NCBI GenBank assembly: GCA_029287355.1
Contig: JARFRH010000247.1
Coordinates: 1-64,000, forward strand
Source: Maribacter sp.
GTDB lineage: Bacteria > Bacteroidota > Bacteroidia > Flavobacteriales > Flavobacteriaceae
Length of the DNA: 64,000 bases
Direction of reading: 5' to 3'
The notes beneath the pieces were generated by a model. It did no database searches, was not told the DNA's origin, and saw only the letters and a list, made by a program, of their open reading frames with translations. The position numbers and the translations under genes are program-made. This document shows, piece after piece, positions 26,607 through 36,434 of this stretch. Every line of letters starts with the position of its first letter. Positions within the stretch are counted from its first letter, which is position 1.

Positions 26607-27884
26607 ATGAATCAGCGTAGGAATTTTTTAAAAAGAGGTTCAATTGCTGCACTTGCAGCTCCTTTGATTTCTTTCGATTCCAATAAAAAATGGTCACTGG
26701 AAGTCCTTCGCGTACCCTTTGCTAATACGGAGGATTATTGGAGAATGATTCGCAAACAATTTCCATTGAAGGAAGGGCAGACCTATTTTAATAATGGTAC
26801 GATGGGCCCAAGCTCAGGCTATGTTTTGGATACGATGATAAATCATATGCTTCATTTTAACAAGGAAGCAGCTACCATAGATTACAAAGATGGTTCTGGG
26901 CCTGAATTGTTAAGTGGTTATTTCCCCTATAAAGAACTCCGTTCGAAATTGGCTGATATCATCAATTGTGATTACAAAGAACTGTCACTGGTACAAAATG
27001 CCACCTTCGGGATGAATTACGTTGGTATGGGGCTTGATCTGAAAGCTGGCGATGAATTGTTGAATACCGATCAAGAACATGGGGGTGGTTTTGGGGCTTG
27101 GCAATTGCTCGCCAAACGAAAAGGCTGTGTTTACAAGCAGGCCAAGATGCCAATTCCTGCGAATGACCCGCAAGAGATTTTCGATGCCATATTCAAAGCG
27201 GTAACACGAAAAACCAAGGTAATTGCCATTCCACATATTGTTTCGGTATACGGTACCATCATGCCGGTAAAAGCAATCTGTGCAGAGGCTAGAAAACGTG
27301 GAATTTTCACTGTCCTTGATGGTGCCCAATGTGTCGGCCAAATCAAAGTGGATGTTAAAGATATTGGTTGCGATGCCTATTATTCAAGTTTGCATAAATG
27401 GATGTTGGCCCCTGCTGGCAATGGCATCTTGTATATCAATAACGAGGTCGTTTCCAGTATATGGTCTACCGTTGCCAGTTACAATTGGGATAATCAAGAA
27501 GATCATGGATTTCGATTAATGCAAAACGGAACAGGTAACCCTGCACTCCTGGCTGGTTTTGATGCAGCTGTTGATTTTTTCAATACGGTAGGCGAGGATC
27601 GATGGGTCAATAGAATCAAGGAATTAGGAGCTCATTTGCGCAAAGGCCTAAAGGAAATGCCACATGTAACGATTCATTCCTCCACGAATGAAGCAATGGC
27701 TGCTGGTTTGACGACCTACGCCGTAGCTGGAATAAACGGACCCGATTTGCAGAAAACCCTATGGGAACGAGAACGTCTGCAACCGCGTTCGGTGGGAACA
27801 GAACTCTTGCGACACTCTGTACATATTTACAATTCAAAAGAAGAAATTGACAAAGCACTTCAGGTCATCCGTTCCTTGGCCTAA
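26607..27884 (+). CDS. Exported class V aminotransferase-fold PLP enzyme (isopenicillin-N-epimerase-like)
   Basis: 425 residues. The start at 26607 gives MNQRRNFLKRGSIAALAAP, a twin-arginine (Tat) signal peptide with RR-x-F-L-K; an upstream in-frame extension overlaps the preceding gene and was rejected. The fold-type I PLP enzyme carries Lys264 in 'YYSSLHKWMLAPAGNG', the expected Schiff-base lysine, and 'VLDGAQCVGQIKVDV' (the D-x-A/x-H/Q cofactor region). This branch is commonly labelled isopenicillin-N-epimerase-like, but epimerase, desulfurase or lyase activity are equally possible. Tat export implies it folds with PLP in the cytoplasm first. Neighbours are periplasmic hydrolases. Confidence 0.87.
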   Translation: MNQRRNFLKRGSIAALAAPLISFDSNKKWSLEVLRVPFANTEDYWRMIRKQFPLKEGQTYFNNGTMGPSSGYVLDTMINHMLHFNKEAATIDYKDGSGPELLSGYFPYKELRSKLADIINCDYKELSLVQNATFGMNYVGMGLDLKAGDELLNTDQEHGGGFGAWQLLAKRKGCVYKQAKMPIPANDPQEIFDAIFKAVTRKTKVIAIPHIVSVYGTIMPVKAICAEARKRGIFTVLDGAQCVGQIKVDVKDIGCDAYYSSLHKWMLAPAGNGILYINNEVVSSIWSTVASYNWDNQEDHGFRLMQNGTGNPALLAGFDAAVDFFNTVGEDRWVNRIKELGAHLRKGLKEMPHVTIHSSTNEAMAAGLTTYAVAGINGPDLQKTLWERERLQPRSVGTELLRHSVHIYNSKEEIDKALQVIRSLA

Positions 27885-27975
27885 ATACGAAGCTCATGAA
27901 TGCCGAATTACCCCGATTGCCCAAATTCGAACCAATGTGTTCTTTTTAGTTTTAATTGATAACAAAACAAAAACA

Positions 27976-29679
27976 ATGAAAAATTTTTATTCAAAAATTA
28001 TATACTGCTTACTATTTCTTGGCTGTAACCTCTATGCACAAGATCGTCTTACGGGTGAGACATTTACTACCCGTTCCGAAATTTTGGCTAGAAATGGTAT
28101 GGCCGCAACAAGTCAACCTTTGGCCACACAAGTTGCTTTGGAGATATTGAAAAAAGGGGGCACTGCAATGGATGCTGCGATTGCGGCAAATGCCATGCTG
28201 GGTCTTGTAGAACCGGGCAGTTGTGGCATTGGTGGTGATATTTTCGCCATTGTTTGGAACGCCAAAGACCAAAAACTCTACGGTTTCAATGGCAGTGGGC
28301 GCGCTCCGAAATCTTTGTCCATAGATTATTTTATGGATAAAGGAATGAAGTATGTTCCTTTACATGGCCCATTGCCCGTCTCGGTGCCTGGCTGCGTTGA
28401 TGGCTGGTTCGAATTGCACAAAAAATTCGGAAAACTAAAAATGGAGGAAATTTTGCAACCCGCTATATCCTATGCTCGCGATGGTTTTCCTGTTTCAGAG
28501 GTCATTGCCTATGAAATGGCCTCAAGCAATGCGAGGTTAAAAGACCAACCAGGTTTTGCGGAAACTTATATGCCCAATGGGCGATTTCCCCTTAAGGGAG
28601 AAGTCTTCAAAAACCCAGATTTGGCCAATACCTATGAAGCGATTACCAAAACTGGGCGTGATGCTTTTTATAAGGGCAGTATTGCCAAAACCATGGCGGC
28701 CTACATGGCAAAGCATGGTGGTTTCTTGTCATATGATGATCTAGCCAACCACACCTCGAATTGGGTGGAGCCCGTTTCGGTCAATTACCGAGGCTATGAT
28801 GTTTGGGAATTACCGCCAAATGGCCAAGGTACGGCAGCCCTGCAAATGTTGAATATATTGAAAGGATTCGATATCGCGACTATGGGATTCGGGAGTCCCG
28901 AATACCTCCATGTACTTGCCGAAGCCAAAAAATTGGCCTATGAAGATCGTGCGAAGTTCTATGCAGACCCGGCGTTTAATAATATTCCGCTAGAAACCTT
29001 GTTGTCCGATGCGTATACTGCGAAAAGGAAAGGTCTTATCAAGCTTGATGAAGCTGCAGACAGCTATCCTGCTGGTGATATGGAAATAGAAGCGGGCAAT
29101 ACCACGTATTTGACTGTTGCAGACAAGGAGGGAAATATGGTTTCTTTGATACAAAGTATTTATTCGGTATTCGCTTCAGGTATGGTACCCGATGGATTGG
29201 GTTTCGTTCTCCAAAACCGTGGACAAATGTTCAATATTCAAGACAAAAATCATGCAAACGCACTGGAGCCGAGTAAGCGACCGTTCCATACGATTATTCC
29301 GGCCTTTATTACAAAAGATGGAAAGCCGTGGGTGAGTTTCGGACTAATGGGTGGAGCTGTACAACCCCAAGGACACGCTCAGATTGTAGTCAATTTAGTC
29401 GACTTTGGCATGAATCTTCAAGAGGCAGGCGACGCACCTAGAATGCGTCATACTGGTAGCTCGCAACCCACAGGTTATAAAATGGCCAATGGCGGCATTT
29501 TGCATTTGGAAAGCGGCTTTGATGCAAAAACCCTGCGCGAATTACGAAAAAAAGGACACCGTATCGGTTATGGAGTAGGTATGTATGGCGGTTACCAAGC
29601 GATTGGAGTCAATTTAGAAAACAAAGTATATTCAGGTGCTTCTGAATCGCGTAAAGATGGACAAGCGGCCGGGTATTGA
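27976..29679 (+). CDS. ggt: Gamma-glutamyltransferase family protein
   Basis: 567 residues from the ATG at 27976 (MKNFYSKIIYCLLFLGCNLYAQ, a signal peptide); the longer reading from 27847 overlaps the previous gene and lacks a signal. The Ntn-hydrolase autoprocessing site is 'AGNTTYLTVADKEGN', with Thr376 as predicted new N-terminus; upstream 'GGTAMDAAIAANAMLGLVEP' and downstream 'RPFHTIIPAF' match the family. Known members hydrolyse or transfer the gamma-glutamyl group of glutathione and related peptides; relatives act as cephalosporin acylases. It acts in the periplasm. Substrate here unknown. Confidence 0.92.
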   Translation: MKNFYSKIIYCLLFLGCNLYAQDRLTGETFTTRSEILARNGMAATSQPLATQVALEILKKGGTAMDAAIAANAMLGLVEPGSCGIGGDIFAIVWNAKDQKLYGFNGSGRAPKSLSIDYFMDKGMKYVPLHGPLPVSVPGCVDGWFELHKKFGKLKMEEILQPAISYARDGFPVSEVIAYEMASSNARLKDQPGFAETYMPNGRFPLKGEVFKNPDLANTYEAITKTGRDAFYKGSIAKTMAAYMAKHGGFLSYDDLANHTSNWVEPVSVNYRGYDVWELPPNGQGTAALQMLNILKGFDIATMGFGSPEYLHVLAEAKKLAYEDRAKFYADPAFNNIPLETLLSDAYTAKRKGLIKLDEAADSYPAGDMEIEAGNTTYLTVADKEGNMVSLIQSIYSVFASGMVPDGLGFVLQNRGQMFNIQDKNHANALEPSKRPFHTIIPAFITKDGKPWVSFGLMGGAVQPQGHAQIVVNLVDFGMNLQEAGDAPRMRHTGSSQPTGYKMANGGILHLESGFDAKTLRELRKKGHRIGYGVGMYGGYQAIGVNLENKVYSGASESRKDGQAAGY

Positions 29680-29758
29680 TTTAATTATGTATCAATTGAA
29701 TGGTATCCTATACGATACTGAATTATTAATTTATAGATTTTAACCAAGCTATTTTATT

Positions 29759-32700
29759 ATGAAGCTTCGATCCTATTACAAACTTCTCGTGTTCACTTTT
29801 TTAACAACTTCTACAACTTTGATTTCGCAAGATTTCGAGGCCTTGCAATATAGACAGGTTGGGCCTGAGCGAGGTGGGCGGGTTACCACGGTAACCGGAA
29901 CGGCAATGTTGCCGGGTACTTTCTATTTAGGAGCTTCGGGTGGCGGGGTTTGGAAATCGGAAGATTACGGCACTTCTTGGAACAATGTTTCCGATGGATT
30001 TTTTGCTACGCCATCGATAGGTGCTATTGAAGTGGCGACAAATGACCCTAATATCGTTTATGTCGGAACCGGTTCCGATGGATTGCGAAGCAATGTCATT
30101 GGCGGGAAAGGCGTCTATAAATCTATCGATGCAGGCAAAACATGGGAACATATTGGCCTCAAAAATGTTGGGCAAATTGGAGCAGTTGAAATCGACCCGA
30201 CAAATAGCAACATCGTTTGGGTGGCAGCAATCGGTAACGCATTCAAATCAAATGCGGAGCGTGGGATATATAAAACTATGGACGGGGGGCAAAACTGGCA
30301 AAAAGTTTTGTTCGTTTCCGATACTGTTGGCTTTTCTGATTTGGAACTCCTTCCGGGGAATCCGAATGTTATTTATGCCGCTGCTTGGAAAGCCGAGCGA
30401 AAACCATGGACTATCATTTCAGGGGGTACTTCGGAAGAAGGCGGAATTTATAAATCCGTGAACGGTGGAAAAGACTGGGTGAAGCTCGACAAGGGACTAC
30501 CTCAAGGAACCATTGGTAAAATCGATTTGGCTGTATCTGCCGTCAATTCGAGTATGGTATATGCCGTAATCGAAGCACCTGGGAAACAAGGAGGGATATA
30601 TAAATCCGTTGACCAAGGCAAATCATTTCAACAAATGTCTGATAACAAAGGTCTGGTCAATCGCCCCTTTTATTATACCAATATCGAATTGGACCCTACG
30701 AATCCTGATATTGTGTATTCCAATGCGAACCCGCTTTTGAAATCTATCGATGGTGGAAAAAGTTGGAAGCGGATGCGTGTACCCCATGGTGATAATCATG
30801 ATATTTGGATCAATCCAGATAATCCTGAATTGTTGATCCAGGCGAATGACGGTGGTGCAAACGTTAGTTTCAATGGTGGAAAGACCTGGTCTACACAATT
30901 CAACCAACCGACAGCAGAGTTATATCAAGTGGAAGTTGATGATCAATATCCGTATTGGCTGTATGCCGGTCAACAGGATAATTATTCAACCATTGCCGTA
31001 CCTAGTTTTCCACCTTACGCACTTCAAAATCCCGGTCGGGGCTATATTATCAATACCGGGGGATGTGAAACCGGCCCTGCGGTCCCAAAACCTGGTGATC
31101 ACAATACCGTCTATGCCAATTGTAAAGGTCGTTTTGGGGTATTTAACAAACTAACTGGGGTTGAAAAGAGCTATTATGTGGGTGCCTCCAATATGTACGG
31201 ACATAATCCGAAAGACTTGAAGTATCGCTTTCAACGGGTAGCACCTATTCATGTGTCACCGCACAACCCTGATGTGGTTTATCATGGCTCACAGTATTTA
31301 CATAAAACACGTAATGACGGACAAATTTGGGAAACCATTTCCCCTGACTTGACCGCTTTTGAAGCGGATAAACAGGTCATTTCAGGAAGTCCGATTACTC
31401 GTGATATCACAGGTGAGGAGTATTACAGTACTTTATATTCCATTCGAGAATCGAAGCTGAAAGAAGGTCTTATTTGGACAGGGTCTAACGATGGCGTTAT
31501 TTCCGTTACACAGGATGGTGGTGCAAGTTGGAAGAATGTTACCCCTAAGAAGCTACCGAAAGGGGGAAGGGTAGAATCGGTAGAACCCTCCCATCACGAA
31601 TTGGGTACTGCCTATATTGCAGTAGACCGGCATTTGTTGGGTGATGACAGGCCGTATGTGTATAAGACCGATGATTTCGGACAAAATTGGGAATTATTAA
31701 GCATAGCATCCAATGGAATTCCTTCAGATTATATCACTAGAGTACTGCGAGAAGACCCTGTTCGCAAAGGATTGCTGTACGTAGGCACTGAATTTGGCAT
31801 GTTCATTTCTTTCGATGATGGAAAAACATGGAAAACCTTTCAACAGAATCTTCCCGTTACGCCTATAACCGATTTGAAAATATTCCGTGGTGATTTGGTG
31901 ATGAGTACCATGGGTAGAGGGTTCTGGATTTTAGATAATATTACTTCGCTAAGACAAAAGGAAATAACCGATATTAAAAATTCGCCCCATGTATTCAAAC
32001 CGGATGTCACGGTTCGGTATCGTTACCCTATGGTACGCGATGGGGATGCATTTCCGAAATTCCCAAGGACAGCGGTTTTACTTGATTATTTTTTACCGGA
32101 ACCAGCCCAAGATGGTTTGAAATTGGAGGTTTTAAATTCCAAAAACGAATCGGTAGTGACGATTTTAAGTGATAGTACACAATTGAAATCGACTGTCGAG
32201 GAGGTCGAGGACATGAACTTGAGCCAAACCTTCCGTTTTGTAAATGAAAAATTAGAGAATACCAAGGGACTGCAACGTTTCGCTTGGGATTTACGCCAAA
32301 AAGGGGCTTGGGATGCAGATGCTAAAAAGCGTTTTAAAAACGGCCCAATGGTGCCTCCAGGAACCTACACGGCCAAACTGACCGTTGGTAAAGAATCCTT
32401 CGAGCAAACCTTCGAGATTGTATTGGATCCCAGGGTGAAGGCGGAAGGACTATCCGAAGCTGAGATTGAAAAACAATTGGCCATGCAAAACCAGGTCATG
32501 CATTTGCTCTCGAAAGCTCGAAAACTTCAGACCGAATTGGAAAAAGAGTCCAAATCATTAAAAGATGAAGTGAAACAGGCTTCCCAATTGGAACATACGA
32601 ATTCCCTTTTAAAACAATTAAAAAACGATGAGGGGGCTTACCCGAAGCAAATGTTGGTAGCCCAAATAGCCTATTTGTACAATATGGTCAAGGGTGCGGA

Positions 32701-32785
32701 TCAGCGACTTGGGCAAGATGCTGCTGAGCGCTATCAAGAATTGGAAGCGCAGTTTGAAAAAATAAAAGAAGCAGCCGGTAGTTGA
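29759..32785 (+). CDS. Sortilin/VPS10-like BNR-repeat secreted protein, paralogue 3
   Basis: 1008 residues with a signal peptide (about 1-23, 'TSTTLISQ'). It repeats the design of the two earlier paralogues: 'LQYRQVGPERGGRVTTVTG', a string of BNR units ('SEDYGTSWNN', 'SIDAGKTWEH', 'TMDGGQNWQK', 'SIDGGKSWKR'), a beta-sandwich ('GLQRFAWDLRQKG', 'PPGTYTAKLTVG') and a long charged helical C-terminus (about 880-1008). It has some differences: 'GGCETGPAVPKPGDHNTVYANCKGR' introduces two cysteines that may form a disulfide. It is separated from its sisters by the PLP enzyme and the gamma-glutamyltransferase, which suggests an old cluster in which enzyme genes were inserted or retained. Confidence 0.85.
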   Translation: MKLRSYYKLLVFTFLTTSTTLISQDFEALQYRQVGPERGGRVTTVTGTAMLPGTFYLGASGGGVWKSEDYGTSWNNVSDGFFATPSIGAIEVATNDPNIVYVGTGSDGLRSNVIGGKGVYKSIDAGKTWEHIGLKNVGQIGAVEIDPTNSNIVWVAAIGNAFKSNAERGIYKTMDGGQNWQKVLFVSDTVGFSDLELLPGNPNVIYAAAWKAERKPWTIISGGTSEEGGIYKSVNGGKDWVKLDKGLPQGTIGKIDLAVSAVNSSMVYAVIEAPGKQGGIYKSVDQGKSFQQMSDNKGLVNRPFYYTNIELDPTNPDIVYSNANPLLKSIDGGKSWKRMRVPHGDNHDIWINPDNPELLIQANDGGANVSFNGGKTWSTQFNQPTAELYQVEVDDQYPYWLYAGQQDNYSTIAVPSFPPYALQNPGRGYIINTGGCETGPAVPKPGDHNTVYANCKGRFGVFNKLTGVEKSYYVGASNMYGHNPKDLKYRFQRVAPIHVSPHNPDVVYHGSQYLHKTRNDGQIWETISPDLTAFEADKQVISGSPITRDITGEEYYSTLYSIRESKLKEGLIWTGSNDGVISVTQDGGASWKNVTPKKLPKGGRVESVEPSHHELGTAYIAVDRHLLGDDRPYVYKTDDFGQNWELLSIASNGIPSDYITRVLREDPVRKGLLYVGTEFGMFISFDDGKTWKTFQQNLPVTPITDLKIFRGDLVMSTMGRGFWILDNITSLRQKEITDIKNSPHVFKPDVTVRYRYPMVRDGDAFPKFPRTAVLLDYFLPEPAQDGLKLEVLNSKNESVVTILSDSTQLKSTVEEVEDMNLSQTFRFVNEKLENTKGLQRFAWDLRQKGAWDADAKKRFKNGPMVPPGTYTAKLTVGKESFEQTFEIVLDPRVKAEGLSEAEIEKQLAMQNQVMHLLSKARKLQTELEKESKSLKDEVKQASQLEHTNSLLKQLKNDEGAYPKQMLVAQIAYLYNMVKGADQRLGQDAAERYQELEAQFEKIKEAAGS

Positions 32786-32864
32786 ACGCTATTCTAACCG
32801 AACATTTGGGTAGTACACCCTAGATTTTTTTATCAATATAACGTCTAAGAAACCAAAATAAATT

Positions 32865-34745
32865 ATGAAAACCCGTCACCTAATTACACTGATACTATTG
32901 CTATTCACCTTCCAAAATGGAAATAGCCAAGAAGAAAATGACATCTTTCTCAAGTTGGAAGAAATTGCCATCGTTGACCAAAAGGTGATGATGCCCATGC
33001 GCGATGGTATTCGTTTGGCAACGGACATTTATCGCCCTAAGACCACTGAAAAAGTCCCTATTATTTTTTCAAGAACACCATATAACTTCAATACATGGGG
33101 AGATGGAGAGCAACGAACACGAACCGCGGAACGAGCCTATGAAGTAGTGAAACGAGGATATGCCTATGTGGTTCAAAATGAACGCGGGCGTTATTTTTCA
33201 GAAGGCGAGTGGGATATTTTGGGAGTACCCCTTACCGATGGGTATGATGCATTCTCGTGGATGAAAGACCAATCGTGGTCGAATGGTAAAATAGGTACTT
33301 ATGGCTGCTCTTCCACGGCGGAGTGGCAAATGGCCGTCGCCGCTTTGGACCATCCGTCGCATGCCGCCATGGTACCACAAGGCTTTGGTGCCGGTGTGGG
33401 AAGTGTTGATGGTATTGTGGAACAGGGTAATTGGTATCGAGGAGGTGCCGAGCAATTGTTGTTTTTTTCTTGGTTATACGGGGTGGAGCACGATAAATTC
33501 AAACCAAGAATTCCAGAGGGAGCTACCCAGGAAGATTTAATCCGTATTTCGAGATTTTATGATTTGGCACCTGAGAATCCAAAAGTGGACATGGCTGAAG
33601 CCTTAAGTCATCTGCCAATCCAAGATATTTTAAAAAATATCAACGGCAAGAAAGAAGTATTTGACAAGATGGTGCGCCGTAAACCCAATCACCCTGATTG
33701 GTTCAAAGGCGGATTATATCATGATACTATGGAAATCAGTATTCCCAGTTTTTGGTTTGCTTCTTGGTATGATGTTTCCATCACGCCGAACTTGACCTTG
33801 TTCAATCATGTGCGAAACAAATCTAGCGACCCTACAGTGCGTGATAATCAGTATTTGGTCATTGCACCGACCTTGCATTGCGCATACACCAGAGCTACTG
33901 AGAATACTGTGGTCGGTGAACGCAGTGTAGGTGACGCTCGGCTCAATTATGACGAACAGATTTATGCCTGGTGGGATCTTTGGTTGAAAGGCGAATCCAA
34001 CGATTTTAAGGAAAAGACACCGCGGGTACAATTCTATACAATGGGAAGCAACAAATGGCAGTCCGCAGCGCAATGGCCTCCTGCCGATACCAAAATGACA
34101 ACCTACTATTTGAATAGTAACGGTGATGCGAATACCTTGAATGGGGGAGGTACCTTGACCAAAAAGAAGGCATCCAAAGATATGCCCGATTCTTTTGTCT
34201 ATGACCCTATGAATCCGGTTGGCTCTTTAGGAGGCAATGTATGCTGTACCGGAAATGCAGTGAAGGGAGGCGCTTATGATCAACAGAAACAAGAGGAAAG
34301 AAATGATATACTGGTCTATACCTCCGATGTGCTTTCAAAAGGAGTTGAAGTTAGTGGATTTATCGAATCGACCCTCTATGTTTCTTCAGATGCCAAGGAT
34401 ACCGATTTTACCATAAAACTGATAGATGTTTATCCTGATGGAAAAGCCTATAATTTAGATGAAACCATTCAACGGGTACGATATCGCGAAGGATATGACA
34501 AAGAGGTTTTTATGGAAGACGGAACCGTGTATAAAGTTGATTTGACTCCAATGTCGACCAGTAACTATTTTAAAAAAGGGCATCGCATTCGTATCGAAAT
34601 ATCCAGTAGTAATTTTCCGCGTTTTGCCCGTAATTTAAATACCGGTGGTAACAATTACGATGAGGCCGAGGGCGTGATCGCCAAGAACAAAGTACATCAC
34701 TCCAAAAGCTATCCTTCACAAATACGCCTACCATTCAGAAAATAA
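32865..34745 (+). CDS. CocE/NonD family hydrolase (X-Pro dipeptidyl-peptidase S15-like)
   Basis: 626 residues with a signal peptide (about 1-21, 'QNGNSQ'). The alpha/beta-hydrolase part opens with '[18 protein letters not shown]' and has its nucleophile loop at '[12 protein letters not shown]' (Ser149), a variant of the usual G-x-S-Y-x-G. The catalytic His is likely in '[12 protein letters not shown]'. Residues about 450-626 form the jelly-roll X-Pro C-terminal domain ('[31 protein letters not shown]', '[12 protein letters not shown]'). Known members cleave esters, amides (glutaryl-7-ACA, cocaine) or X-Pro peptides. It follows the third sortilin-like gene by 79 bases and precedes the methyltransferase by 5. 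Confidence 0.87.
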   Translation: MKTRHLITLILLLFTFQNGNSQEENDIFLKLEEIAIVDQKVMMPMRDGIRLATDIYRPKTTEKVPIIFSRTPYNFNTWGDGEQRTRTAERAYEVVKRGYAYVVQNERGRYFSEGEWDILGVPLTDGYDAFSWMKDQSWSNGKIGTYGCSSTAEWQMAVAALDHPSHAAMVPQGFGAGVGSVDGIVEQGNWYRGGAEQLLFFSWLYGVEHDKFKPRIPEGATQEDLIRISRFYDLAPENPKVDMAEALSHLPIQDILKNINGKKEVFDKMVRRKPNHPDWFKGGLYHDTMEISIPSFWFASWYDVSITPNLTLFNHVRNKSSDPTVRDNQYLVIAPTLHCAYTRATENTVVGERSVGDARLNYDEQIYAWWDLWLKGESNDFKEKTPRVQFYTMGSNKWQSAAQWPPADTKMTTYYLNSNGDANTLNGGGTLTKKKASKDMPDSFVYDPMNPVGSLGGNVCCTGNAVKGGAYDQQKQEERNDILVYTSDVLSKGVEVSGFIESTLYVSSDAKDTDFTIKLIDVYPDGKAYNLDETIQRVRYREGYDKEVFMEDGTVYKVDLTPMSTSNYFKKGHRIRIEISSSNFPRFARNLNTGGNNYDEAEGVIAKNKVHHSKSYPSQIRLPFRK

Positions 34746-34750
34746 AGCCC

Positions 34751-35473
34751 ATGAAAAAATTGCTTGTCCTTATAAGTTTTCTGATGCTGACAACGCCCTT
34801 GCAGTATTGCAAAGGTCAGTCTGAAACGGAGGGCAATGCTGCCTATTCTTATAGAAAAGGAGACCCAAACGGAATAGGCAAATGGTATATGGGTAGAGAA
34901 ATCGCTCACGTTATGGGGTTTCAAGGCATGTCTTGGCTCGAGCGACCAGAACGAGAGGCGGAAGAAAATACTTCCACTTTGTTAAAAAATATGGAGATCA
35001 AAGCAGGTGATACCATTGCGGATATCGGTGCCGGGTCGGGCTATCATGTGTTCAAAATGGCCGCTTTGGCTAATGAAGGACATATTTATGCCGTGGATAT
35101 ACAAGATGAAATGTTAACCGTCATTCAACAAAAAAAGAAGGAGACCGGAGTTGCTCATATTTCTACTGTCAAAGGGGGAGCCAAAAGTGTCAACCTTGCT
35201 GAAAACACCATTGACAAAGTACTTATGGTGGACGTATATCACGAATTCGACTATCCGGCAGAAATGATCGCTTCCATAAAAAGTGCCTTGCGACCCGATG
35301 GCAAAATCTATCTTATTGAGTACCGAGGGGAAGATGCGAATGTGCCTATAAAAGAAATCCATAAAATGACTGAAAATCAGGCCGTGAAGGAACTAAAAGC
35401 GGCTGGTTTTTCCCTGGAAAGAAATATGAATAACCTGCCTTGGCAGCATTGTCTGGTTTTTATTTTGGAATAG
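34751..35473 (+). CDS. Methyltransferase-fold protein with signal peptide
   Basis: 240 residues. Residues 1-22 are a convincing signal sequence (MKKLLVLISFLMLTTPLQYCKG); Cys20 could be a weak lipobox, but 'LQYC' is a poor fit. The rest is a class I SAM methyltransferase: motif I 'IADIGAGSGYHVFKMA' (Asp91-Gly97), acidic loop 'IYAVDIQDEML' and 'LMVDVYHEFDYP'. A leading block 'GIGKWYMGREIAHVMGFQGMSWLERPERE' is shared with a set of secreted methyltransferase-like proteins in Bacteroidota and Planctomycetes. Because SAM is cytoplasmic, either the protein uses another ligand or the signal acts only as an anchor. It is the last gene of the cluster. Confidence 0.78.
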   Translation: MKKLLVLISFLMLTTPLQYCKGQSETEGNAAYSYRKGDPNGIGKWYMGREIAHVMGFQGMSWLERPEREAEENTSTLLKNMEIKAGDTIADIGAGSGYHVFKMAALANEGHIYAVDIQDEMLTVIQQKKKETGVAHISTVKGGAKSVNLAENTIDKVLMVDVYHEFDYPAEMIASIKSALRPDGKIYLIEYRGEDANVPIKEIHKMTENQAVKELKAAGFSLERNMNNLPWQHCLVFILE

Positions 35474-35681
35474 ATGAGACCCTAAAATCGAAATATTATA
35501 GTACAGGCATTCCGTTAACCTATTTCCCATATAAAGTACTTGGTGCTTCCCATTCTTTGTACAAGGTTTCATCCTCAAAAAACAAAAAGATTCGCCATAA
35601 TTTGATTTAATAATGTATCGAGAAAAATAAAGGGTTTTCTCTGCCTCAAGGTTCTACGAGACCGGATAAATAAGCATCAGC

Positions 35682-36293
35682 CTATTTCGCCTGAAAAACG
35701 ATAATGATATAGAATAAAGATGTGATGAATAGCAGTATCAGACCCAGAGCCAAATATAGTAAGGACTTGTTGACGTACTTGAACTTCACAGCTGCGATCT
35801 TTGAGTTGATATATATTTGTTGCCCCAATTGGTCGAATAATTCATCTTGGTCTAAGCTAATTTTGTAAAAGGTTTTAGAAAATTCATTTATGGTGCCATA
35901 GTTGTTAATGACGTCCATAAAAAAAAATACGTTCTTATCAAATTTCAATTCAAGTCTTGGCATAAAACATCGGATACTGAAGTAGATGGAAATAACGGTC
36001 GTCACGAACCATAATCCCGATAGCACATATAGGAAATTATAACCCATTGCCTGCTCAAGAACCTCACCTATATGGTTATATATTAAATTTAAAATGATGC
36101 CATAAAAAGAAAGGATCAGGCCTGCTTTTATTTCCGATGCCCTGATAAGTCCGAAAATATAGTTGATACTTCCCCAATAATGGTCTACCAATTCTTCAGC
36201 GTGACCCGTTAACTTTGGTGGTTTAAGACTTGGTCTAGGTTTTTTCGTATTGTCGGTTTGCTGTTGTTCTTGTGGTTGGTTCATATACTTCAA
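35682..36293 (-). CDS. Pycsar-type transmembrane effector (DUF5706-like)
   Basis: 203 residues; the start may also be the Met at residue 4. After a hydrophilic Pro/Gln-rich N-terminus comes 'GLIRASEIKAGLILSFYGIILN' with a first membrane helix (about 55-75), a second (about 86-108) ending in 'SIRCFMPRL', a cytoplasmic loop ('NVFFFMDVINNYGTINEFSK', 'QQIYINSKIAAVKFKYVN'), and a third helix (about 176-198). These blocks match the transmembrane effector of Pycsar phage-defence systems (PycTM), which damages the membrane when a cyclic pyrimidine nucleotide accumulates. The nucleotide is made by a class III cyclase; the remains of one lie just upstream on the opposite strand. Canonical systems have cyclase and effector in one operon, which is not the case here. 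Confidence 0.7.
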   Translation of the reverse strand: MKYMNQPQEQQQTDNTKKPRPSLKPPKLTGHAEELVDHYWGSINYIFGLIRASEIKAGLILSFYGIILNLIYNHIGEVLEQAMGYNFLYVLSGLWFVTTVISIYFSIRCFMPRLELKFDKNVFFFMDVINNYGTINEFSKTFYKISLDQDELFDQLGQQIYINSKIAAVKFKYVNKSLLYLALGLILLFITSLFYIIIVFQAK

Positions 36294-36434
36294 ATTAAAA
36301 CTTAAAAGTAACTACCTTGTTATTTTTCAGGGGCACATAGGAAAGATAGTGAATATACCTAAAAGTTAAGTTTTTAATCCTATTCGCGGTTAATAAGGTG
36401 TAAGAATTACAATGGAATCTCAAATTCGACAACA

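Noticed and set aside
20361-32785. Internal repeats of the sortilin-like genes as a CRISPR or DNA repeat array
   Set aside because: The repeats are protein-level BNR blades of variable length; no identical DNA repeats with regular spacers.
1-35473. Reading the oxygenase, epimerase-like PLP enzyme, GGT and CocE hydrolase as a beta-lactam biosynthesis set
   Set aside because: The family labels include beta-lactam enzymes, but no ACV synthetase is present, the genes are 26 kb apart and the enzymes carry export signals.
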